Assembly: GCA_018806985.1 (NCBI GenBank)
Contig: JADANN010000066.1
Span: 244,282-308,281 of the forward strand
Reading direction: 5' to 3'
Origin: Angiostrongylus vasorum
Taxonomy: Eukaryota > Nematoda > Chromadorea > Rhabditida > Metastrongylidae
DNA length: 64,000 nucleotides
Below, one piece after another: positions 45,705-56,640 of this stretch. Position 1 is the stretch's first letter; the number at the start of each line of letters is the position of its first letter. The notes under the pieces were generated by a model, which saw only the letters and a program-made list of their open reading frames with translations, had not been told where the DNA came from and made no database searches. Made by a program: the position numbers and the translations under genes.

Positions 45705-48700
45705 TCATTTTGACTGCTGTAATCGACTTCTCTTCACAGGTGGAGAGTTCTTGTGATATGAACGATTCATACGGTCCATTATCGAATTACACAATCTCGC
45801 ATTTCGATCTCTTAGCGCCGACCATGCTTCCGTATGGAATGCAACACATTTATTGGCTTTAATCTAAAACAGGTTGCGGCTAAGTGGTTTGATAGTGATA
45901 AGAACTAAGTTGTTGTGTTTCTCTCAGAAAGCCACGTGCTCTATATTTGCCATGGAGCGCTTTTATACAAAATGGAAGGAAAAAATTAGAAGACCTCTGT
46001 ATGAAGTTTACCCTCAGAAAGTATGTAAGCAACCTCCAAAGCACTATGAAATTAAGGAGGCTTTAAGACAAAGAGGTACACTTAACATGTTTAATTTATC
46101 TCAGCAAATACTGCTTTACGCAAACATTAACATCTTATCAAATGCAAAAAAATAACGGAGTGTTGAACACAAAGCAAACGAGAAAGAACAATATTGGCTA
46201 CTCACAAAATCAAGGCAGTGCTCGTACAAATAGTTCGCTTGATGGAAATCGGCCAACTCCAAACAGACGATAAGATTTGCAGCAGAAACTCTAAAAAAGG
46301 AAATTACGCCAAGAAAAAGCCAGCAAAAAACTTTTGTCAAACTAACGCACTTTCCTGTCACACCTTTTAAAGCAGCGTCTCATCTATTTGACGGCAATGA
46401 AAGAACATGAGAACAACACAAGTTGGTTTCACATACCTCGGAATAAGGTGTTTCTCAGACATCGTCTTAAGAGCGGGAATATTGTATTTTTGCGCTAATT
46501 GTAAGACGTCAGAAGCCTCCTACAATTCGCTATATAAATGTAGTGATTAGGAACTCCTAATACAGGCTATTAACAAATTGGCAAAAATACCTTCAAATCT
46601 AAGTCATGTAGAGAAATTGCACCCGAATAAATAAAAAGCAGCATATTTCTCACTGCCGCAGAACAGAATTCGTCGATTACTATCATACTTTTCTGAAAGA
46701 TCAGACTTTTGTTAACAAATATTATTGGCCACTATTCCACCAAAGTAAACATATGTTCTAAGAGCGATAACACATTCAATGAGCATAAACGCTGGCTAAT
46801 TGAAGACTTTTAAAAAGCCAATCAGTTCGTAACCCTTTATGTGACCGCCTGTGCTTACGGTGGAATTGCATAATATGCGTTTACGGCAGGGACGATGATT
46901 GCATGGGTTCGGGTACAGCGTGGCTGATCTCTTCTAAAGCGTGCAGAGACGAATATTGCGGGAAGACAGGTAGACGACCACTCTGTGTCCGTGGGAATGA
47001 ACACCGAGACGGTGAACGTAAACTCACCAACCTCGCACGTTAGTCTAAAAGTTCGGTGCGTAAAACCCTCGAAGTATTCTCAATAAGATCAATGAATCCA
47101 AAAGTGAACAACAACGGTAAAGCTTTATTCTCACGCGAAGCATTCACACAGTATGTGAGCCTGGTAGTTTAAAACTAAAGTGGCGTATTAGTCAACCATG
47201 TAAATGCACGGGTGTTCTCCACATCTAATACTCAATAGAAGACTCAGAGAGAGCAGCGGGTGTATGAAGAAGTTGTTTTATATCTAAGGCGATTGAAAAA
47301 TAGATATCGTGGTTTTTCTCTTGAGATTGTGACAGCACTTGGACGATTAGAGTTTAATTAACTTAACCTTCGCAAAGCTCTGAAAAAGGCCAAATCCGCT
47401 GAAACGTCAGCTTCTCTTAATAAATGAAAAGTAAACAGCAACGATCACGTGTTTGCCTACCAAGAAAACAGCTCGCAAATCCTTCCCAAATTTGAATGAG
47501 TGATCTTGTTCAGTTATACACCTAGCATAAGAATGATCTGTTCGCAGACAGTCAATTATAAATAGTTCTACATCGATGTTACTATTCGTCTTTTTTCTGT
47601 CCGACATGCTACAAGCGAAGCATAACAGCGAACGGGCGCTCAGCTCCACTGTATTCTCAGAGCTGCACTAGAAATTAGCTCTTAGTTAATTCGAAACCCA
47701 ACAAATTGATATACCTGGCTTTCTTCCATATTATGTTCGAGCATTGCACGAAACACATCTGAATGAGCCCAAAGTTTGTACTTGTGGGCAGCAAACACCA
47801 TTCGATTTTCACCGAATCCACCAACAACATTAATGTCGGAATACGGACAGTTCTCCGCTTTCGTAAACATTGCGCGCTCTATAATTGCTATTTTGAGGCC
47901 ATATAATGAGAAAATAGTCATTCATGCACTCTAGTTTCCATTGTGTACTAGTTTCCATTCACTTTGTTATCGATACAAGATAAGTGGTGGGAAAAGTGCT
48001 CGACCGCTGTGAAATGTGAGGAAGATCCACTTCACTATTTTTTTAACACTTCATCTTTTAATTGTGAATAATTTAATACCGTTGTTACAGCAAAACATAA
48101 AAACCTCATGAGATTTGGTAAAGCGGGCTTCTTGCACAACATAAACGAATTATGTAATGCTTACCGTTTTTTTTATGAGCTCGAGACACTTCCGCTATTT
48201 CCACTATTGCCATAGTAGTTAGCTGCGCTAGCCTACAAGGTATGCGACCAGCATCTGATAGATAAGCAACAGTGACGAATAAAACTAACGAATGGTCCGT
48301 TCGTAAATAGTTTTTTAATCTGAATAAATAGTTATAAATAAGTGAAAAGATTCACGTGTAATCTAGGAATATTCGCTCCAATTTCTTCGATCATATCGAA
48401 AATTTCTATCTATCTTCGCAAGCAAAGACAACATTGTGAAGAAGGCGGCAAAATGGTGTCAAAAAAGAAGAATGGTAATAAATGTTGGCAAACCTCCTCT
48501 GCTGAGATATACAGCAAATTGCAGGGATCCACACCCTCAGATGACTTCACATGGAATTCAGCTCTGCTGAATTTACTAAACATATTGTCATCATCATCAT
48601 CCAAGATACAGATGCGGCAGTTTACTTTGACGACCATCTGAAAATCCCAGAATTGCGCACATAAGCTCGACTTCTTAAAAGTGTACACAAGGATACCTCT

Positions 48701-49137
48701 TCCATGCCAGATACATGAAACATATCTAAGGACAATGACACCATATTTAGGTTGTCGGAGAGGTTGGCTTCAGAAGAAAGGCATAATTGCCATAAGACCT
48801 CAGGGTTTCGAAGATGACTGATAGCAAAAAACACGAGAAGACATCACATGAAATAAGTATCTCCAAGAAAGTACAAAATGTGATTAACTAACTTAAACGG
48901 TGTACTTCTGAGATATAAATCAGGTGTTGAAAATTCCAGAAACGACGGAAAGTGCTTTACCATCCATTTCTGGGTGGCTACAATAGGTTCAACGTCTGTT
49001 ATACGTTCGTTTGTCAGCGATGATGGTGATGTCCGTCTTTGTCGTTCATGTGTACATGAATCTCGTCTTGATATTGTAAACCTTTCATCCTTATCACGGC
49101 AATCACTCCCATCTTCTTGACCACGCATTTCTTTCAT
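45705..49137 (-). CDS. MATH-BTB-BACK protein of SPOP type (probable CUL3 substrate adaptor), 9 exons
   Basis: Minus-strand exons: 49137-48893, 48817-48697, 48637-48494, 48222-48165 (start uncertain), 47878-47715, 46692-46591, 46519-46437, 46290-46206, 45863-45705. Together 387 codons including the stop; human SPOP is 374 aa. The MATH domain starts near residue 52 (ATQKWMVKHFPSFLEF, EVLWQLCLSSEANL, VKVNCRICIL). The BTB domain has SDINVVGG, AAHKYKLWAHSDVFRAMLEH and NMEES, continuing as MLLFIYSGAI. The BACK-like part reads SAANLIVCLELADFHQANYL. The C-terminus PPVKRSRLQQSK parallels SPOP's PPRKRLKQS, a likely nuclear signal. Members bind substrates by MATH and CUL3 by BTB. Start chosen as the first ATG after a TTTTCTAG acceptor. 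No stop inside. SPOP, MEL-26 and other BATH proteins cannot be told apart by eye. Confidence 0.88.
46840..47465 (+). mobile_element. Penelope-like element 3' fragment in an intron of the MATH-BTB gene
   Basis: Between exons 47715 and 46692 of the MATH-BTB gene, antisense to it. CAGTTCGTAACCCTTTATGTGACCG is the QFVRNRLYDRLC block with changes. It continues with a broken GIY-YIG nuclease (SGTAWLISSKACRDEYCGKT near 46905-46965) and ends with AAGCTCTGAAAAAGG...GAAACGTCAGCTT at 47374-47413, a hammerhead order with one core change, and a CACGTGTTTGCCTACC end. Confidence 0.75.
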
Positions 49138-49150
49138 CCGTATACTAGAA
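49138..49150 (-). promoter_or_regulatory. Likely spliced-leader or 5' UTR acceptor of the MATH-BTB gene
   Basis: On the minus strand, TATTTTCTAG precedes 49144. Seven bases later comes the ATG at 49137-49135. A consensus-like acceptor this close to the start codon is typical of nematode trans-splicing (family knowledge); a 5' UTR intron would look the same. Confidence 0.5.
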
Positions 49151-50938
49151 AATACAGATATGTCAATTGAAGGAATGATTACACATGTAGAACAAAAACA
49201 ATTCTTTCTATTATTTGCAGACTTGCATGGAATCAAATAAAATGAATGCATGGAATAATCTGAATAAAACGACATCGAAAAAGTAGGAACTACTAAAATG
49301 TCCACCGCCTGGGATAGATCCTTAAACTTTTTGCCGCAGCTAGTGGTTATTACACTATATGCTCTAAAGAACCAAGAAATTTCACGTATTCTGCAGAACG
49401 ATTGCAGTATGGAAATTTCAGGGTCGAGAAGGTATTTAATCCAAATCTTGAGATGCGTTACGACCTCGTAAACCGCAGTCTCGGCTACCTGCCTATGGTG
49501 GTTGAAAGCGAGCAGAAGAGCTACGGGAAACAAAACAGTAGATTAATCTATCCTACTATACCGCTATGATTCAAACTGGCAGCCTAAATCTTCGAAATTA
49601 CGGACACTTACAAATTTACGCTTTTTTATGCTTTTCTAAACGTCCTCGTAATAACAGTGACCATGTCAGAGAAAAGACATGCTACCAGTGTATAAAATAT
49701 GAAAAACGCGAAGTTAAGCATAAGTGAGATCCGGCCTTGAAAAGATAAATTCTTTTTTTTAAATAGCAGCAGAAAACTACATGCCCACTCCCACGGCGTT
49801 CAGACGAAATAGTTTTCGGAGCTTTGAAAATAATACTTCAGTGTTAGTAAAAAGCTGTTGAAGGCAAGCCTCTGTAACTCATTAGTCAACCCTATACAAA
49901 ACAGTTTTCATTAAACTACATGCGTTTACGAAAACGAAATAACAAACATAAAAGGTGCATCAAAAAGGTGGAAAGTATAAGAACGTTTCGACACGCGCGT
50001 CACTTCAGTGACGCCGCTCCCTGATAGGAAGTATTCTGTTTAGGACCGAAGTTACGTTACCGCGTTAAAACCCGTTGGAGCGTTCCAGTTAGAACATGGC
50101 AACGAGAAAAGAATACAACAAGAACATAGAAAGTTATACATATATAAGCATAAATGTATAGATATTGGCCTCTAGCAGGAAATTAACAACACCGCTTGCA
50201 AAGTCGGTGCCTGGCATTTTATTAGTTCGCCAGCCGAAGAAAAGCAAATGACAGTCGGGTGGAAGTCCACCTCTCTTCTACCTGTTCTTCGAAACTTTCC
50301 TTGATGCCTTTCCTGCTATTTAAATGACCACATCAATGCAAGCGGTGCGTAAATAACGGCCGCTTCCAACACAAGCCATCGCATCTCTGCCCATGTAAAG
50401 TTTAACTAATTGCACTGAGCTCCAATGGAATCTAACAATCTGTGGCCATAAAGGTCATCTTTTTCTTGTTCAAACACGATAAATTCAGTACAATAATCAT
50501 AATTCATACCGCAAAAAGTGGTGCAATCAATGGTTTTGGACGCAGCTGAGATTCGCTGTAGGTTTCCTTATTCATGTTACGTGACTTATTTAAGAACGTT
50601 CCTGAAGCCCTTGTGTGTGATCATACCAAGACCACATTTAGCCGGAAGTTTCAACCAACGAAAATTCTTCGTGAGCACAGGAGACTAGATGGCGTCCTAC
50701 CGTCGTGCACAAGAGAAGCAGCTAACGATATGTCGCCTGGTTACATTATTAGCACACAATACATACACGTATCTACGCATGTACTTAGTCATATTTTCTC
50801 GAAGTCGTTCCATTATGAAATTAATCGTTGCCTTGAATTGTCCTCGACGGCTTACGTCTCCGAAGATTCAGTAAGATGCTGGCACTATGCTATAGCGGCA
50901 AACCACGACTTCGCTGCACCCGTTTGTATGCTGTGTCT
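49151..50938. other. Unassigned interval before the palindrome
   Basis: A minus-strand frame stays open up to 49533, but the part above 49145 shows no domain. Apart from that, no repeat or gene is recognised. If the inverted duplication extends left of 50939 its partner lies beyond the window. Confidence 0.35.
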
Positions 50939-53900
50939 GCACTCTCCTCTTCTTCAGCGTTGCACACGCATGACGCTCAGCCATGTGAAGACTCAAACCA
51001 CAGTATGCTCCGCCTATCCGCAAACCGAACCTGAGGTCCGTTATTGATTTATGTACTCATGCCCATTTCCGATCTCGCCTGCCCCCCGACCATACTTTCG
51101 AAGCTAATATTTTGTAATAACAGTGTTTCTTCTTCATATTACTTAGGCAGTATTACGAGTGATGTCACTGATTGTGCTCCTCGTTTCTCTCTATATCATC
51201 GCTACTTATTTATTTCACCTTTCTTTAAAGCTCTACATTTGCGTTCTCGTCGTCATTATTTGTGCTCATATTTTTTGTCTGCAAAGGTTCGATTACCCAA
51301 ACTTGGGATTTCGCGATATGGCAAAAATTGGAATAACCAGCGTGTCAGGACGTAACGCGCAAACGAGCTGCTTCAGCTCAACAGCCGAACTGCTGGGAGT
51401 TTACACATCACAATTTTAAAGGTTGTTCTTGCGACACGTCGTACACAGACGTGCTTTGCAATTCACTTATAGAACCCTCGAAAATGAGCTATCATCTTAT
51501 TGTAGTAGAAAGATGCCTCTAAATGCCGAACTTTAGCGTTGAAGTGGAGTCGAGATTTCTTTGCTCCCTCTCAAGCCGTAAATCTTTCCAGCAGCTGGTC
51601 TGCACACCAGCAGTGGTTCCTAAGCACGAAATGGGCTCGTCCAAAATGCAACTTTTTCAACGAGTTATTAACTACCAGAACGAATTTCCACAGCCAATTC
51701 CCTCTACTGCAATCTATGTTTAATAAGCTATCACTTAATTAGAGAAAGTATTTAATCATGTATACCGTAAAATAAACTTCCATAGAGAAAAGTGGATGTG
51801 CACTCAAGCTGATCCTAAATGTTTTACACTACTGTTTTTGTTCATATCATGTCATACCAAGTGTATTCGTTAATGAATACTATAGATTTACCACCAGTTG
51901 CTATGCTGCAACAGAATTAATAGATATTACGCGCACGACGCCACGGCGATCAAAATTATGTGTAGTGACGCCTTCCAGTTCCCAGCTACTTCGCATATAA
52001 TACAATTGCTCTTTCTTCATCGTTCCTTAATATATCCTCGATTCGCGTTTCAAGTACGGCACGCCCAAATAATTTTCTATTTTCAAGATACGCCTTCTTA
52101 AATGCGCACATGTGTGCTTACGACTACAACTGATGTCGCCCGGAGTTCATAGCTGAGATTCAGGAATTGTATCGCAAGTGCGCAATATAAAACATTAAGT
52201 TTTAGACCTTCACATTAATTGAAATTCTGTTTAAATATGTCTAACATTTCTCGTGATTGTTTATGTAAATCAGCTTAATATTTTTTTCTTAGGAAATTGA
52301 TGGTATGTAAATAAGGAGGGCTATTACACATCTCTCATCAAATCAATATTACTTAGGTCATGGCACATTTGTTTAAGATATGTTAAGGCACCTTAAGTTA
52401 CTAAGTCTACACATGGCTCGTTGGCAGTAGTTTTTTTCGACCACTGAGTGCGCATTCTTTTTTAGAACCATGGACAGGCCAGATTTCTCGACAGTCACTT
52501 AAGTAGAATCCGTCGCGCATCTCAAGTGATTTATCAATCCCGACAGCTTTTTTATCTTTTTATTTTTCGATATCACTCATATCACTTGCTGTTTCGTTGA
52601 GTGTAACTCAAACGGATGCCGGTAAACTTTTCAATTGTCCCTGTCGCTTGCAAGAGTAGCCCAGTAGGCTCCTTACTTTTCAAGAACTCGCTGAGCATAA
52701 TATCGTTCCTTCAGGGTTTTTGTTAAGAACTTGGATCATTGGGTCGGTGATCTTTCTGCTGTGCCCTTGACGCCGGAGAAGTCAAGTAGAGAGCTGCTCC
52801 CTACTGGTTGTCGTTCAGAAGCATTAGGTTTCCGCTTCAACTGATTTTCGTCATTTCGACGTGCACAACGACGTTTCAGATCTTGACTGTTGCCGTAGTC
52901 GTAACGTTGGATCTCCATTCTCGCATGTGTAATATAGGGACTTCCGTGCTCTCTAATGCGTTCTCGTTCCAGCAAGCAACTGCAGCTTTGACCATAACGG
53001 CTGCTTTTCACTTCTTAACATCACCTTTTACCTCGTTTCTGGAGCATTTCCAGGTTCGGACTTAAGCTGGCGGTTGACTAGCGCCTCGTGTGATTTCGCG
53101 TTGCCGCATTACCCGAAATCACACAAGCCGCCGTATCTACTGTTTCTGGACGCACAAGTATCCTTGTGTCCAACACTCGGCTTTCGTAATGGTAACAGAA
53201 AACTGTGAATCTTTCTTTATAGTCATTTGGAATTTCGAACGTTGCAATGTACGAAGCACTTCCAAATTTGAATATTCCAAATTCTTAGAGTGTAATTAAT
53301 TTTAGGAGGACGTCGATGTGGCTACAACGGCTCGACCAAGTCATGTAGCAACAGAGCACCTTGGAAAGTTCTCCATTACGAAAAAGAACCTATTGCACGA
53401 CATGTCCAACCTCCTTTATTTCATATGCGAATGAAGCAACCCTACCCGGCGATGTTCTTTTATAGAGGGCGGTTGTTATTTACAGTGATCGTCCGGTGAC
53501 AATAACTTCTTTTCACCGGACAGTCTATGCGCAGCAGTCGGTTGCATTTGACATGTTTCCAAGCTGGCTAAATGTCGTCTACAGTTAGGAAGTAAGTTGC
53601 AACCGTTCAAATGTATCGTCTTCAATTTTGATCAAGTAAGTAAAAAAAGGTAAGGCACAGAGAATATGGAGTTGGAGGTCGGTCTACGCTGTGCTTTTAA
53701 AAAAAAGTCATGGTCCTACCAGATAATGTTAGATTACGAGGCTTGATAAAATATTATAGCGAAGCATCTTGTAAATCCAAATTTTCCCCGAGATTGCTTG
53801 AAATCGATTTCTTGTAAAATTTAGGCATCCCGTGATCTAGAAATATTCATCGTGTCGTACGGCAACATTTCCTACTTATCAGATTTTGAATGTTCACACC

Positions 53901-55577
53901 CTCACTGGAAGTACATAATATATTTGCCCATAATTTTACAGTTCAAACTGATCACGTTTTAGTTTAAGCTATGATGCAGACATAATAGTGTGATCTACAA
54001 AGTATATAGTCTTAAGACGCAAAAACATTTTGATGTTATAGACATGCTGCAACTTCAGGACAAAATAAACTTCGAGACGCTTCTAATCATGCCAAGCGTT
54101 CTTTTGAGAATAGGGATGCTGTAGAAGTCTGTCGCTATAGAGGAGATTCTTGATAAATATTGAATATTCTCTATTTCTATCACTATCCCTTAATCGAACA
54201 TTCTCATTCGAGCATGCACTTGCTTCGCACTGCTTGATGATCTCCAAAGAGCAACATCCTCAGTTAAAAAATCTCTTAGAGCTTCCCTTATGCCATTTTT
54301 TCGGATGTAGGCATTTGCAGCTACCGTTCCATCCTGTGAAGAAGCTGCATCAGATGGCGCAACCTATGATAAACTTCTGCCACCTGTATTTCAAACAATC
54401 TCTCAAAAGAAAGAAGGACTAGCATGGTGTGATGTTGAACGCGTAAGCTCCCAGAAAGGGTAATAGCATGTTCGGTCCTTACCGCAAACACGAACGATCC
54501 GGAGTTTTCCAAATATCTCAGCGTTATCATGGTTATAAATCTCTCAAACAATTTCTTGAAATATCTCTTCAGCAGCTCTAGCTAAACTTCTCCTATTATA
54601 TTACGAATATAAGCTGCTTCTGTCAGTTCACTGTAGGGAGTTCTCATATACAGGCCTCTCTATTAAGGTTCTTGCACTATCTTTCGTGGTAATGGCACTA
54701 TATTCTTCATCTCTCTGTGTATTTTCACACCGTTAATGTCGTATTGTCGTTTTTGCAATAAACAGATATAACACAAACTTGTGATTGTGTTCAACACAAC
54801 ACACGAGGAACTCCCGCGTAGCATATTTATACAAAGAAGAGCAGTCAGCTTGAGAGAGGAACTCTGGCAACTAAAGGTTTACACTATATTGCTATCACTG
54901 TGAGCCGCCCAACATTCGCCGTCTGACACCGTACTTATCGTCCCATACCACGTCTTGATGCTGTGGGTGAAAATGTTATGTTTGCCACCATCTGGTTTCC
55001 ATAAACGCAACAGTTGATGCTATGTGAGTTTGCTTTCTAGTTCCTCCTAAGGTTGACAATTTTAACGAAGTGCGGTGTACATCTTTCTGGATCATTTTAT
55101 ACTCCACGACATAAAGATCGGAGGAAGAAATCCCACGGCTACTATCTGGAAGCTTTTTGTACTTTGACGTATTCATAGAATACAATGATCACAGGAACAA
55201 ATGACATATATGAAGAACGGTAAAGCATAAAAACTTCCTGGATTGTTGTCTCGAGATTCCTTCCTTCGATCACTGACTTCCACAAAATACGGTAACACCC
55301 CAAGAACATAAACACCTTGAGCACTACAGGATATTTAGAGCTATGTGTTTAGTAATTGACCATTCAAAGAATGAAAACCCATCCTGCTGTTCGATTGTTT
55401 AAGCGCAAACTTGAGGACTATAAAACAATCATGGTTGATTCCTCCTATCGTCCACGTTCTGCGTTGATGTATGTGTCAGAAACCTGGTCTCTGCGTAAAC
55501 AGGATGAAAAATCATGAAAAATCACTCAGCGATATTGAACGCGCACTCGAAAGGGCGATGCTAGGAGTATCCCGTGT
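50939..55577 (+). repeat. Left arm of a large inverted repeat
   Basis: This arm is the reverse complement of 59344-64000 throughout, with scattered single-base differences and small indels. Landmarks: TGCACTCTCCTCTTCTTCAG at 50938 pairs with the last bases of the window; the frame ending at 55142 reappears inverted at 59587-59769; the frame at 54551-54321 reappears at 60357-60587. The arm holds an RTE C-terminal piece on the minus strand (about 53000-52550, with GTAERSPT), a family C SINE (54425-54555), a B-family tail (52515-52565) and, at its inner end, an RTE piece on the plus strand (55430-55600). No host gene recognised. Confidence 0.95.
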
Positions 55578-55800
55578 CACGCAAGTAAGGGAAGGGATCC
55601 GCCCCTAATAAACAAAGATGGGACTGTCATCACATCCCCCCCAATGATATGGAATTGATAAAGAAAAATTTTTTATACCAATATTCTCCGTTTCTGCATT
55701 TTTTTATCCCGGACGTCGAATTCCGCGATGGAGAATTCCTCCATCCCATTCTGCCCCAAATTTCTCCCCTCTGAAATTGGAAACGCTATAGAAAGTATAA
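55430..55800 (+). mobile_element. RTE pieces at the inner edge of the left arm
   Basis: 55430-55604 encodes the RTE C-terminal block (MYVSETWSLRKQDEKS, IERALERAMLGVSRVTQVRE). It is followed by 55605-55800, which resembles the start of an RTE reverse-transcriptase region (LINKDGTVITSP, then ILPQISPLKLETL). The C-terminal block precedes an N-terminal one, so two truncated copies are joined. The arm match stops inside the first block, at about 55577. Confidence 0.6.
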
Positions 55801-55879
55801 GCACAGAATGCGTCGTTTTTCTTGTTCAGCAATCGCGAAGTTGTTAAATAGCATACATTTACTTCCATAGAAAAACACA

Positions 55880-56640
55880 TTACAATACAACAGTAGCTGA
55901 CGTTTCGGCTCTATCGCCTTCTTCAGAGCCTGGAAGGGTATACTGATATACAATTTACTAGGCCAAACGCTTCAGTAACACTTACAAAAAGACGAAAAAA
56001 CACTATGGTAGTTACATGGTCAACAGCTTCTGGAAAAAACTCACCGCTTTTTTACGTGCCTTCCCATGAGGAAGATTAGAACAGCTGATTATGGGTCGCA
56101 TAAAGTTGATGACTGCACCATTCCACATCAGAAATTGATGCGAACAAACGAGGTCAGATCGCGAATGACCTCTGGGCATTCATCCCTGCTATTCATTGTA
56201 GGGTTTTTTGGCATTTATCCAAAAAGCCTCAAGAAGTTTTTCGCGCTGGTGTTTTTAGTCTCCTGCGCAAGGGTATTGACTTTTACTTCAAAATCGTCCC
56301 CGCAATGCCTTTGTATCCTATGCGTGCCTAGTAGGGCACTTTGTCTTAGTTTTCGTTTGCCATCTAGGTATTCTTTCATACGAATGCACAAAGACTTGCT
56401 CGTCTCGCCAATATATTCATCTCCGCAATCATTACAAGAGATCAAGTATATCGTACCTGAACTCATGCAATTACAGTCCCTACCGTAAGGGCAAATTACG
56501 CAATTTGTTGTTTCACATAGACGGTCATACAGGCGGTTACGAACTAACTGACGACGTTGAGTAGCCGGTGGTATTTCAACTATCGCTACCGATTCCTCTA
56601 GACCTGCCCCTTCTTAAGCGTCGTTTAATAGCTACGCTTA
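55880..56640 (-). mobile_element. Penelope-like element, 5'-truncated copy (GIY-YIG and hammerhead end)
   Basis: On the minus strand from 56606 to 56215 one frame stays open: VEIPPATQRRQLVRNRLYDR, a cysteine cluster (LCETTNCVICPYGRDC), then a GIY-YIG nuclease with TIYLIS, DEYIGETSKSL and RMKEYLDG. This is the best preserved GIY-YIG domain in the window. Its 3' end at 55930-55894 holds an intact hammerhead-like core. It is joined head to head with the plus-strand copy at about 56640. Confidence 0.88.
55894..55930 (-). ncRNA. Hammerhead-ribozyme-like motif, minimal core intact
   Basis: Minus-strand order: GGCT, CTGAAGA, A, GGC-GATAGA-GCC hairpin (stem II), GAAAC, GTC, AGC. All conserved core boxes (CUGANGA, GAAA, NUH) are present, stem I can form from GCU with AGC, and stem III is reduced to the palindrome ACGU. 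That would favour a dimeric form, as reported for Penelope-like elements (family knowledge; activity not shown). Confidence 0.7.

Noticed and set aside
45730..45870. A plus-strand terminal exon with a CTTCTCTTCACAG acceptor and an open frame ending in TAA
   Set aside because: The same bases on the minus strand encode the last MATH-BTB exon, with homology to the SPOP C-terminus, correct phase and a stop; the plus-strand frame is its antisense.
52736..53065. Open frames on both strands, repeated inverted at 61832-62179, that could look like a conserved gene
   Set aside because: They are identical because the arms are duplicated; the sequence is RTE C-terminal remnant (GTAERSPT for the GRPPTRW block), not an independent gene.
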